Position numbers and translations under genes: made by a program | Assembly (NCBI GenBank): GCA_024278035.1 | Contig: JAJRUA010000140.1 | Span: forward strand, 1-15,717 | Length of the DNA: 15,717 nt | Reading direction: 5' to 3' | DNA from: Planctomycetota bacterium | GTDB lineage: Bacteria > Planctomycetota > Planctomycetia > Pirellulales > Lacipirellulaceae | The notes under the pieces: model-generated | Told to the model about the DNA's origin: nothing | The model's database searches: none | What the model saw: the letters and a program-made list of their open reading frames with translations, nothing else | Part shown: one piece after another, positions 7,299 to 13,654 of the stretch | Layout: each line of letters begins with the position of its first letter | Numbering within the stretch: position 1 is the first letter of the stretch

Positions 7299-7328
7299 TT
7301 GATCCGATTCGATTGTAACGAATCTAAT
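7299..7328. promoter_or_regulatory. Possible divergent promoter/operator with inverted repeat
   Basis: GATTCG (7306-7311) and CGAATC (7319-7324) form a 6-bp inverted repeat. Its spacer carries, on the minus strand, TACAAT, a 5-of-6 match to a -10 box about 30 bp before the crotonase start. On the plus strand TTGATC (7299-7304) and TCTAAT (7323-7328) are 18 bp apart and could serve the sigma-factor gene with a ~290-nt leader. The rest of 7283-7619 holds only short stems, such as GGCTAG/CTAGCC at 7459-7477. The evidence is weak. Confidence 0.25.
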
Positions 7329-7619
7329 GACTTTGCTGAGTGAGAGCCCGTTTCGATAGCCTTCCAGCCATGCTTTTCCCGCTGGGGATTCGGGCCTCAT
7401 CGGTTGCGTTTTGTAAACAACACGCTGGATCAACGTGGCAAGGAAACAACTGAGATGGGGCTAGCTAGCGTCTAGCCACACGGATCGATGAACTGTAACT
7501 CCTTTCCAGCAAAGAAGTTGCCGTCAATATCGAGAGAGAACCGTGGCTACCGGCACGGACTCTGCAATAGGGCAACTTCGAAGCGAGCAGACCATCTAAG
7601 AGGCCCCGAGGAAGTAGCC

Positions 7620-9203
7620 ATGCCACGCAACAGGACACCTAAGCAAGAGACCGCCACTCAGGATAAGAACCAACGCAGTGGCAGCATCGGGACTAACGGC
7701 ATGCACAAAGATCGCCTGAATGGTTCTGTTGCCAAACTCAATAAGAAGGACGAAATAGACGTTGAATCGAAAGATGTTCATGAAGAACCAAAATCTGGGA
7801 GTGCCACCGCAATTGACGATCCGGTACGGATGTATCTGATGCAGATGGGTGAAATCCCAATGCTCTCTCGTGATATGGAAGTGGACTCTGCCAAAAAGAT
7901 CGAATATACCCGTTCCAAATTCCGCAGAACGATGCTATCCAACGATTTCGTGCTTCATGGAGCAGCCGAATTGCTGCAAAAGGTGGCCGATGGGAATCTG
8001 CGGTTGGACCGGACCATTGAGATCTCGGTAACTAACATCCCTGAAAAGAAACGAACACTGAAGCGAATTGGGCCTAATCTGATCACGATTCGCCATCTTT
8101 TGGCACAAAACCAGGTAGACTACCGTACTGCGGTCAGCCGACGGGCTACTCAAGCCCAGAAGCAAGCGGCATGGCGACGTTTGGTATGTCGGCGAAACAA
8201 AGCCGTGCGACTAGTCGAAGAACTTAAACTGCGCATCCAACGTCTGTTGCCAATTATGGAGCAACTGCACGAAATTTCTGAACGAATGTCCAGTGTCAAA
8301 GAGCAGTTAGCACATCCCGAGCAACTTTTGCATCCGGGCCTGCAGAACGAATTTAGCGAAGAGCTTCGCTACCTGATGCAGATTACACTCGAAACACCCG
8401 CAACTCTGGCCCGCTCGAAAGAACGTTGCCTACGCCGCAAAGGTGCCTACGATGCTGCGAAAAGGGATCTTTCAGCAGCAAATCTACGACTGGTGGTCTC
8501 GATTGCCAAACGTTATCGCAATCGCGGCATGAGCTTTCTTGATCTGATTCAAGAAGGCAATACGGGCCTGATGCGGGCAGTGGATAAGTTCGAGCATGCT
8601 CGGGGTTACAAGTTTTCGACCTACGCCACGTGGTGGATTCGACAGGCAATCACGCGAGCGATTGCCGACCAAAGTCGTACGATTCGGCTTCCGGTGCATA
8701 TGATCGACACGATGAGTAAGATTCGCACCGTTTCCGCTGAATTTGTTCAGGAGTTTGGTCGCGAGCCAAATCCTGAAGAAATCGCCGAACGAGCCGGACT
8801 TTCGATCGAAGATGCCAAATGCGTACACAAAATGACCCGCCAGCCGTTGTCGCTTGATCAGCCGGTTGGCGACCACGAAGAGAACTACTTTGGCGAGTTC
8901 CTGGAGGAGCAGTGCGTTGAAGACCCGCTCTACGATACCAATCTGGAAGCCCTCAAAAGACGCTTGGAAGAGGTGATGGAAGATCTGTCGTATCGTGAGC
9001 GGGAGATCATTCGCCTTCGTTACGGTTTGGCCGACGGATATACCTATACGCTTGAAGAGGTCGGCAAGATCTTCTCGGTAACTCGCGAGCGTGTCCGACA
9101 GATCGAGTCCAAAGCGGTCCGCAAACTGCAATCGCCTTACCGCTCACGTTCGCTGGCGGGCTTCCTGGATGGATATGAGCCAACCCCGGTTGATGTGACG
9201 TAA
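7620..9203 (+). CDS. RNA polymerase sigma-70 factor, RpoD/SigA-like (no region 1.1)
   Basis: This 527-aa protein is a primary-type sigma factor that directs RNA polymerase to -35/-10 promoters. After a ~65-residue charged N-terminus comes region 1.2 ([19 protein letters not shown], from ~66), then a long non-conserved segment. Region 2 (~276-356) has the core-binding and -10 recognition parts ([37 protein letters not shown]). Region 3 is at ~357-440 and region 4 at ~448-512, with the -35-binding [23 protein letters not shown]. Region 1.1 is absent. The frame is open to an ATG at 7488, but the ATG at 7620 has GAGGAAG five bases before it and is preferred. Planctomycetes usually carry several RpoD-like factors, so this may be either the housekeeping one or a group 2 paralogue. 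Confidence 0.93.
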   Translation: MPRNRTPKQETATQDKNQRSGSIGTNGMHKDRLNGSVAKLNKKDEIDVESKDVHEEPKSGSATAIDDPVRMYLMQMGEIPMLSRDMEVDSAKKIEYTRSKFRRTMLSNDFVLHGAAELLQKVADGNLRLDRTIEISVTNIPEKKRTLKRIGPNLITIRHLLAQNQVDYRTAVSRRATQAQKQAAWRRLVCRRNKAVRLVEELKLRIQRLLPIMEQLHEISERMSSVKEQLAHPEQLLHPGLQNEFSEELRYLMQITLETPATLARSKERCLRRKGAYDAAKRDLSAANLRLVVSIAKRYRNRGMSFLDLIQEGNTGLMRAVDKFEHARGYKFSTYATWWIRQAITRAIADQSRTIRLPVHMIDTMSKIRTVSAEFVQEFGREPNPEEIAERAGLSIEDAKCVHKMTRQPLSLDQPVGDHEENYFGEFLEEQCVEDPLYDTNLEALKRRLEEVMEDLSYREREIIRLRYGLADGYTYTLEEVGKIFSVTRERVRQIESKAVRKLQSPYRSRSLAGFLDGYEPTPVDVT

Positions 9204-9375
9204 ATGGCTCTCAGCCCCAGATCGTTCACTTTTTCAAGCTAGGCAAGGTGAAGAATAGCACTAGCCCGGCTCGCTAGTTAGGATAACCCCCCCGGAAATT
9301 CCTGGATAGCGCGTCGGGTTAGTGAATTTATTACGCCTTGTATCTTAAAACCAGCACTGCCTCCTGCTTTGTAAG

Positions 9376-9423
9376 ACACCGTGCTATCCGACCCTGGATC
9401 GAGTCTTGATCGGTGTGCTTTTT
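9376..9423 (+). terminator. Possible intrinsic terminator downstream of the sigma factor
   Basis: ACACCG (9376-9381) pairs with CGGTGT (9411-9416). An inner GATC/GATC stem (9397-9400, 9408-9411) may compete, and TTTTT (9419-9423) follows. It lies about 170 nt after the sigma-factor stop. A second nearby pair, GGATAGC (9304-9310) and GCTATCC (9383-9389), could form an alternative fold. The outer stem is short with a long interior, so this is only a moderate candidate. Confidence 0.4.
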
Positions 9424-9543
9424 ATTGAATGAGGCAAACTATCCCGGGTTGGCGTTGACTCCCAGAGACAAGTTCTAAATGCCAGTGCTCGTTGAAATTG
9501 AACGCAAATCTATATGGGGTCACAACTTAGGGACATGACGGCT

Positions 9544-9686
9544 TGGATGGATTCGAGTTCCCACTCACTCGTCTGCGTGGGGTATCCATCCAGACATAGG
9601 CCTTTGCTGAAAAAGCCCATTTGCAAATGGAATAGTTGTCGCGTTGCCAAGCGGGGCATGTACTCTTGCCCTTGTGCGACGTTTTT
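9544..9686 (+). ncRNA. Hairpin-rich intergenic segment, possible structured RNA
   Basis: The 594-bp gap 9204-9797 has no convincing ORF, but this part is full of stems. TGGATGGAT (9544-9552) pairs perfectly with ATCCATCCA (9584-9592), enclosing CCCAC (9560-9564) with GTGGG (9577-9581). Next comes the 14-bp palindrome CCATTTGCAAATGG (9617-9630). GTCGC (9638-9642) then pairs with GCGAC (9676-9680) around GGGCA/TGCCC (9654-9658, 9667-9671), followed by GTTTTT. Three consecutive hairpins with a T-run suggest a transcribed RNA or a long 5' leader for the HTH gene. No known family is recognised. A further stem, ACTAGC/GCTAGT, lies at 9260-9278. Confidence 0.3.
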
Positions 9687-9731
9687 CAGCCCCCATAAGG
9701 GTGAGATCACTAGCTACGTATTTTTGGGGAG

Positions 9732-9760
9732 TTTACTCTTGCATTTCAGTTGGGTATTCT
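9732..9760 (+). promoter_or_regulatory. Candidate promoter of the LuxR-type HTH gene
   Basis: TTTACT (9732-9737) and TATTCT (9755-9760) stand 17 bp apart, each matching consensus at 4 of 6 positions. Transcription would start near 9767 and leave a ~30-nt leader with the SD GGAG. The candidate is weak but well placed. Confidence 0.3.
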
Positions 9761-9797
9761 GTGGGTAGTAAATAACACTTTTTTCACTGGAGCTGCT

Positions 9798-10067
9798 ATG
9801 AAGAACAAACCTCACCTTACCCCGCGTCAGACCGAAATCATTCGCCTTGTCAGTCTTGGCTGCACGAATGACGAAGCAGGTGCGATTCTGAAAATTTCGC
9901 CTTCTACGGTTGACAATCACAAAACTCGAGCCATGGAAGCCTTTGGTACCAACAAGGCTGTGTTGATGACACGCCTGGCTCTAAAGTTCCGCATCACTAC
10001 CATGAAGGACCAACTCACTACCCGTGAGAAGCGTCTGAGTGGTCGTAAAAAAGATGGTTGGAACTAG
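9798..10067 (+). CDS. Small LuxR/GerE-type HTH transcriptional regulator
   Basis: This 89-aa protein consists almost entirely of a LuxR/GerE-type DNA-binding domain. It opens with LTPRQTEIIRLVSLGCTNDE (residues 7-26), the standard entry of the four-helix motif. The recognition helix follows in AGAILKISPSTVDNHKTRAM (27-46). After the motif comes a short basic tail ending SGRKKDGWN. There is no receiver, ligand-binding or sensor domain, so it must be regulated by expression, by dimerisation with another protein, or through the tail. The ATG at 9798 is chosen because GGAG lies five bases upstream; the frame is also open from 9750. It follows a long structured intergenic region and is convergent with the acylase gene. 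Its targets are unknown. Similar stand-alone HTH proteins occur in planctomycetes, as far as I recall. Confidence 0.85.
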   Translation: MKNKPHLTPRQTEIIRLVSLGCTNDEAGAILKISPSTVDNHKTRAMEAFGTNKAVLMTRLALKFRITTMKDQLTTREKRLSGRKKDGWN

Positions 10068-10205
10068 TAGTAGTTGCTGCTCACACCTCGTCTGGCGTAG
10101 GCGAAGGGCGAATTAGCCTCTTCACCTATTGCCAGAAAGAGGTTGGGCGACTGGGAAAGACTTCTTTCTTACATCCCTGCCCCGTGGATTTATCTCTTTC
10201 CCATT

Positions 10206-10221
10206 GAGAATCGCCATTCTC
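10206..10221. other. Short hairpin at the end of the acylase gene
   Basis: GAGAAT (10206-10211) and ATTCTC (10216-10221) form a perfect 6-bp stem with a 4-nt loop, touching the acylase stop codon. Another 6-bp stem, CCTCTT/AAGAGG, spans 10117-10142 after the HTH gene. Neither has a T-tract, so they are at best weak terminators between the two convergent genes. Confidence 0.3.
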
Positions 10222-12353
10222 TACTTGGCGGCTTTCTCCTTTGACGGGGATATCTGAAGCACTTGCTCTGATTCGACATGGGCAAGTAGTTTTTCTTTCT
10301 TCCACCAGGTGGACTTCATCTTCCGCTTGCTATAGAGACTCTCTCCCTGATCCATAAAGTGTGGTGAGTCGGCATGTCCGCTTTGCCCCCAGGGGATGCA
10401 AGTCAAAGATTCAATTCCTTCAGGATGAAAGAACATCAGAATCATGGCCATCGAGCCGTTATCAGCAACGAAATGACCCGGATGGTCTGGGTCTGCTGAG
10501 CTGCGAACATCGAACAGAGTCTCGGAGAAGTTGGCCCCCTTGTTGCCGGAGCGAAAATCGGCTCCACCTACGGGGAAGAACTGGCCGCCACGACCGACCT
10601 TGTGAATGTCTCCCCAGGCAATGTCCCAGCGTCCGTATTGGGTGGTCATCTCTTTGATCGTATCGGCCAAAAGTTTTAGTATTTGTTGTTGCTGTTTCGC
10701 AGCAAAATGATCGCTGCCGACGATTGGAGAGAGATCGATCTCTTTTCCGCACTTGAGCCGCCAGAATTTATACAACGCGGTCGAGGTCGCTTCGGGAACG
10801 AACTCTCCGTCCCATTCGAGAATTGCCTGGACCGCATTGGCAAACTCGGCATCCTGCATTTGCTTCTCTCCGACAGCCCCAGTAGCCAAGCGTAGCTCTT
10901 CTTGCCACCGAGAGGCCAAGGTATCGTACACATCGGTCGCGTAGGCGATTGCCTCTTCGCGAGTGACCGAATCGTCTGCGTCGAGTAACTGCACCGAACG
11001 GAGGCTGCGGGGGTTGTTTGTATCCCAAGAGACATTAAAGAGATAGTCGGGGTACTTGTCGGCGGTAAGCGGTGAGTCGACCATCATGAATTCGGGGCTA
11101 ATGTTGCAGTTCTGCATGTAGCCCTGCGGCGGATTGAAGATATGCACCAAATCGTCGACCGGGTGCAGTCCCTGCCAAGCGGTTGCCGACGTGTGACCTG
11201 GTACCGGTGCGTCCCATTGGTATCCTTCAGGTCGGATGGGGGCCGCACCAACCCGGACATAGCCGATATCTCCATGGACATCAGCAAACATGATGTTCTG
11301 CTCGTTGAATTCTGCCATGCCGACAGCTTTGAAGAATTCGCGGACATTCGCCGACTTGGCCATCCGATAAGATTGTTCCATCAGTCGGGTCTTGCTGAGC
11401 ATGGGAGCCGCACCGACATACGCCCTGCCAGATTTCAGATCAATCGGCGAAATTACAGGGCCTAAGTGGGTATACACTGCCGAGCGAACCACGGGCTCGG
11501 CATCTCTCACGGGAATCATAAAGACTTTTGATTCAGCTTTTTGCCACTTGCCATCGTATTCGTACTCGAGACGGTCGTTCATGCGGACCTTCATCTCAAA
11601 AACATCCCCACAATCGGGGCCCCCGGTCGTCAGTGCCCAACCGACGTGGCGGTTATGTCCGATGGCAATCAATGGGGCACCAATCAGAAAAAAACCGTTG
11701 ACGTGGAGGTCGCCCGCATGCACCCGGGCTTCGTACATGACGGCCAAGCCTTCCCACTGCAAATGCGGATCGGAGAGAAGAATCGGTACGTTGTCGGCCG
11801 AGCGCGAAGGCGCAACAGCCCATTCGTTCGAACGCATCGGCGGACGCGGTCGCTTGCCACTGTTGCCAAGATCATCGGCGATGGCTCCCAAAGGCCAACG
11901 CAACACCATAGCCCGACCCACGGTCCGGTACATCCAGGGCTGAATCGACATCGCATACTCAGGCACCTCTTCGGGATGCTCGTCGGCATAGGCTTGAACG
12001 CCTGCGGCGAAGTGTTCGAGGAACACTTGCAGATGCTGTGGCAGTTTTTCCCAAGACTGTTCGGCCAACTCGGCATTACGGCAGAGCCGCATCGTATAGT
12101 CATGCTCGACAAATCGCTCGCCAAACGCTTCGGACATGGTGCCCATCCCTGTCCGCAGACTGATATAAATATCCGCCAGTCGATCTTCTGCTTGGGCATA
12201 GCCCAGCCCATACGCACTTGCCGCCTCGGTCTCGGCGTAGATGTGAGGCACCCCCCAAGTATCGCGGTAGATCGTCACCTCGGTCTTGCCAGCAGCGTTA
12301 GATGCAGTAGCAACAAGTAGAATCTGTGAGCAGGCAACCAACATTCGCAGCAT
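10221..12353 (-). CDS. Exported penicillin acylase-family (S45) Ntn hydrolase, AHL/cephalosporin-acylase-like
   Basis: This 710-aa precursor should be exported and self-cleave into alpha and beta chains that hydrolyse an amide bond. Residues 1-~20 are a signal peptide (MLVACSQILLVATASNAA), followed by the alpha-chain start TIYRDTWGVPHIYAET. The autocatalytic nucleophile is S175 in SNEWAVAP. Counting it as beta-1, beta-23 is histidine (SDPHLQW), as in AHL and cephalosporin acylases rather than the Gln of E. coli penicillin G acylase. GHNRHVGWALTTGGPD and NIMFADVHGDIGY (N353 is the likely oxyanion Asn) are also conserved. The residue before the nucleophile is Arg, not the common Gly. The ATG at 12353 has GGGAG eight bases upstream; the frame is open to 12515 but that extension looks non-coding. 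Substrate candidates are acyl-homoserine lactones, lipopeptides and beta-lactams. Confidence 0.92.
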   Translation of the reverse strand: MLRMLVACSQILLVATASNAAGKTEVTIYRDTWGVPHIYAETEAASAYGLGYAQAEDRLADIYISLRTGMGTMSEAFGERFVEHDYTMRLCRNAELAEQSWEKLPQHLQVFLEHFAAGVQAYADEHPEEVPEYAMSIQPWMYRTVGRAMVLRWPLGAIADDLGNSGKRPRPPMRSNEWAVAPSRSADNVPILLSDPHLQWEGLAVMYEARVHAGDLHVNGFFLIGAPLIAIGHNRHVGWALTTGGPDCGDVFEMKVRMNDRLEYEYDGKWQKAESKVFMIPVRDAEPVVRSAVYTHLGPVISPIDLKSGRAYVGAAPMLSKTRLMEQSYRMAKSANVREFFKAVGMAEFNEQNIMFADVHGDIGYVRVGAAPIRPEGYQWDAPVPGHTSATAWQGLHPVDDLVHIFNPPQGYMQNCNISPEFMMVDSPLTADKYPDYLFNVSWDTNNPRSLRSVQLLDADDSVTREEAIAYATDVYDTLASRWQEELRLATGAVGEKQMQDAEFANAVQAILEWDGEFVPEATSTALYKFWRLKCGKEIDLSPIVGSDHFAAKQQQQILKLLADTIKEMTTQYGRWDIAWGDIHKVGRGGQFFPVGGADFRSGNKGANFSETLFDVRSSADPDHPGHFVADNGSMAMILMFFHPEGIESLTCIPWGQSGHADSPHFMDQGESLYSKRKMKSTWWKKEKLLAHVESEQVLQISPSKEKAAK

Positions 12354-12473
12354 TCGTCTATCTCCCAATTTGAATCTCGGCGAGGAAAGCCCCTCCGTAG
12401 GACTATTAAAGGTTCGCTCAAGGCGATCGCTTTTTGCTATCAGAATTCGATTAGCAAGGCCTAGAGAACTTCG

Positions 12474-12502
12474 ATTATGTCTCGCTGTGGGCATGCTAGC
12501 AA
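12474..12502 (-). promoter_or_regulatory. Candidate promoter of the acylase gene
   Basis: On the minus strand TTGCTA (12502-12497) and CATAAT (12479-12474) are 17 bp apart, matching consensus at 4 and 5 of 6 positions. This would give a leader of ~115 nt before the ATG at 12353. The rest of the 471-bp gap 12354-12824 holds only the possible 26-aa ORF listed separately. Confidence 0.3.
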
Positions 12503-12575
12503 GCTTGAGACTCAATTGGTTGCAGCACGACTAGAATTGCCACCTCGGTAATCGAATTTTAGCAAGGAGTAGCGA

Positions 12576-12656
12576 ATGGCAGAAGGGTTGCACGAGGCGG
12601 AAAGACGTCTCAGGATCAGAGAAATCTCTAAACCTATTCCCCCCAAGTCTCCTTGA
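12576..12656 (+). CDS. Possible 26-aa small ORF with a good SD
   Basis: ATG at 12576 follows AAGGAG (12564-12569) with a 6-base spacer, the strongest SD in this intergenic stretch. The product is 26 residues, very basic and charged (HEAERRLRIREISKPIPPKS). It matches nothing I recognise with certainty. The first residues vaguely resemble the start of planctomycete leucine-rich-repeat proteins, so it might be a truncated remnant. It could also be a leader peptide for the 64-aa gene 170 bp downstream, or chance. Confidence 0.25.
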   Translation: MAEGLHEAERRLRIREISKPIPPKSP

Positions 12657-12824
12657 GTACGCCGCTCTTCACTAAGGGGTTTTAAGTTGAAATTTTTGTG
12701 CGATTCGCCTTGCCTCAATTTGACGATTGGGACAAGAATACGCACTACAGGTCGACGAACGTTGCTACGTATGGAGCGGGGCGACGAATCAGGAAGTTCG
12801 ACCGTAATTAGGAAAGGTTGTGTC

Positions 12825-13019
12825 ATGGATTACACGGCCCTACTGGACTTAGAAAATGCGCTCGATGATCTTTCGCCCGACGAGATAGAAGCACCCAGAA
12901 AAAGCGCGCGTCCACTGTTGCCGAAAAAAAGGCGTGATCGCAAACGAAAAAATCGTAAACCTACGAAGCCTACGGGGAACATAGGACAACGTTCGAACAA
13001 TCGATGGAATAATATCTGA
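12825..13019 (+). CDS. Small hypothetical protein, acidic head and basic tail
   Basis: This 64-aa ORF starts at an ATG with AGGAAAGG seven bases upstream, an excellent SD. Residues 1-23 are acidic (DLENALDDLSPDEIE). Residues 25-50 are strongly basic (KKRRDRKRKNRKPTKPT) with several prolines, and the tail is polar (GQRSNNRWNNI). There is no signal peptide, membrane helix or cysteine. The charge split suggests an intrinsically disordered nucleic-acid- or protein-binding peptide, which is inference only. The frame is open upstream to 12687, but that part lacks an SD and is unlikely to be coding. A small stem (CAGCA/TGCTG, 13020-13032) follows at the stop codon. No family recognised. Confidence 0.55.
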   Translation: MDYTALLDLENALDDLSPDEIEAPRKSARPLLPKKRRDRKRKNRKPTKPTGNIGQRSNNRWNNI

Positions 13020-13080
13020 CAGCAAAATGCTGCCAGGGTGTTGTTGATCTTCCGCATCCAGCTTGGAAGTAGCGATTGCA

Positions 13081-13115
13081 GAAGTTCTACCGATAGAAGT
13101 TCGCTTAAGAACTTC
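13081..13115. repeat. Short direct plus inverted repeat of GAAGTTC
   Basis: GAAGTTC occurs at 13081-13087 and 13096-13102, and its inverted copy GAACTTC at 13109-13115. The last two form a perfect 7-bp stem with a 6-nt loop. It lies about 105 bp upstream of the orphan promoter's -35 box and could be an operator or a weak terminator; no T-run follows. Part of the 635-bp gene-free stretch 13020-13654. Confidence 0.4.
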
Positions 13116-13221
13116 ATTCGACGCATCTAGGTAATGGTTTGCCTTACGAACGCTTTGAAAAAATGGATGGTCGCACGCAAGACAAGAAGCTTTTTCTTTC
13201 TAAAATTGATAAACAATTTTT

Positions 13222-13250
13222 TTGACTGATCTGTTTGAAAAGACTATAAT
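13222..13250 (+). promoter_or_regulatory. Strong near-consensus sigma-70 promoter
   Basis: TTGACT (13222-13227), a 17-bp spacer and a perfect TATAAT (13245-13250) make the best promoter in the window. The region before it is A/T-rich (T-runs from 13190 on), like an UP element. Transcription should begin near 13257. No ORF with an SD follows before the opposite-strand kinase gene, so it most likely drives a non-coding RNA. Confidence 0.75.
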
Positions 13251-13256
13251 GCTACG

Positions 13257-13368
13257 AAGAGAAGCCTTTTTTACTTTTTCGTAAAGGGGAGGCCCAGTGG
13301 AAACGCCGCCTTATCGGATGTAAGTAAGACCGGAGTTGGAGAACCTGAGTTCTCCGAGTTTCTTTTTT
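13257..13368 (+). ncRNA. Candidate ~110-nt small RNA (orphan promoter to terminator)
   Basis: The predicted transcript runs from the +1 of the consensus promoter to the T-tract of a perfect hairpin terminator. It begins with a stem (13264-13274 with 13281-13293, including G-U pairs) around a U-rich loop. A middle part follows that is rich in GGA (13288, 13299, 13316, 13332, 13338), and the terminator stem closes it. I find no hallmark of SRP RNA, 6S, tmRNA, RNase P RNA, tRNA or a riboswitch class I know. Several spaced GGA motifs recall CsrA/RsmA-sequestering RNAs, but that is speculation. Transcription and family are untested. Confidence 0.5.
13336..13368 (+). terminator. Intrinsic terminator of the candidate small RNA
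   Basis: GGAGAAC (13338-13344), a CTGA loop and GTTCTCC (13349-13355) form a perfect 7-bp stem, extendable by two pairs. A T-rich tail follows, with six T at 13363-13368. The stem-loop is compact, but the tail begins several bases after the stem. Confidence 0.65.
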
Positions 13369-13370
13369 CA

Positions 13371-13644
13371 CTAAACACTTTTTTCCATCTAGAGAAGTGT
13401 GCGTTGTTCTCCCGAGATTTTGAACCACGCGCAACGAATTGACTGTTTCGACTCACGACGGTCGTTGGATTGAGCATTTACCGTGACACAACGATGTCAT
13501 CACTACCTTAGATGACGCCCTGTGTTGGCTAGTGCCCCTATGGGCAGGGCTTGATTAGCGATGGCCGTAAGTTCTGATGGCTGATTCGCTACTCTAGAAA
13601 AGCATTGAGCCCTCGTCGCCTCTTTTTGTGCGACGAGGGTTTTT
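13371..13644 (+). ncRNA. Second structured non-coding segment ending in a strong terminator
   Basis: This stretch has no credible ORF but a series of stems. They are ACACTT/AAGTGT (13375-13400), CGTT-GTTC/GAAC-AACG (13402-13436), ACACA and GTCATC with GATGAC and TGTGT (13486-13525), TGCCC/GGGCA (13533-13546), and TAGCG-GGCC/GGCT-CGCTA (about 13556-13591). The last one is the 10-bp terminator at 13610. It could be a separate RNA with an unseen promoter, or read-through of the upstream small RNA giving one ~390-nt species. No known RNA family is recognised. Confidence 0.35.
13610..13644 (+). terminator. Strong intrinsic terminator (10-bp perfect stem)
   Basis: CCCTCGTCGC (13610-13619) pairs perfectly with GCGACGAGGG (13630-13639) across a 10-nt loop, and TTTTT (13640-13644) follows directly. 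The T-tract is on the plus strand, so it ends plus-strand transcripts and not the minus-strand kinase gene, whose stop is only 11 bp away. It may also stop antisense transcription into the kinase. Confidence 0.8.
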
Positions 13645-13654
13645 CAATGAAACC

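Noticed and set aside
9540..9600. tRNA-like GGATTCGAGTTCC segment
   Set aside because: No acceptor stem, anticodon arm or D-arm can be drawn; it is part of a simple hairpin.
11541..12320. 259-codon plus-strand ORF
   Set aside because: Antisense to conserved acylase sequence including the nucleophile region; its own product has no recognisable domain.
13134..13229. 31-aa ORF starting ATGGTTTGCC
   Set aside because: The SD-like AGG is too close to the start, the Phe-rich end comes from T-runs, and the frame runs into the -35 box of a strong promoter.
13257..13644. RNase P RNA, tmRNA, SRP RNA or 6S RNA
   Set aside because: The universally conserved core sequences of RNase P RNA, tmRNA and SRP RNA are absent, and the stems do not resemble the 6S bubble structure.
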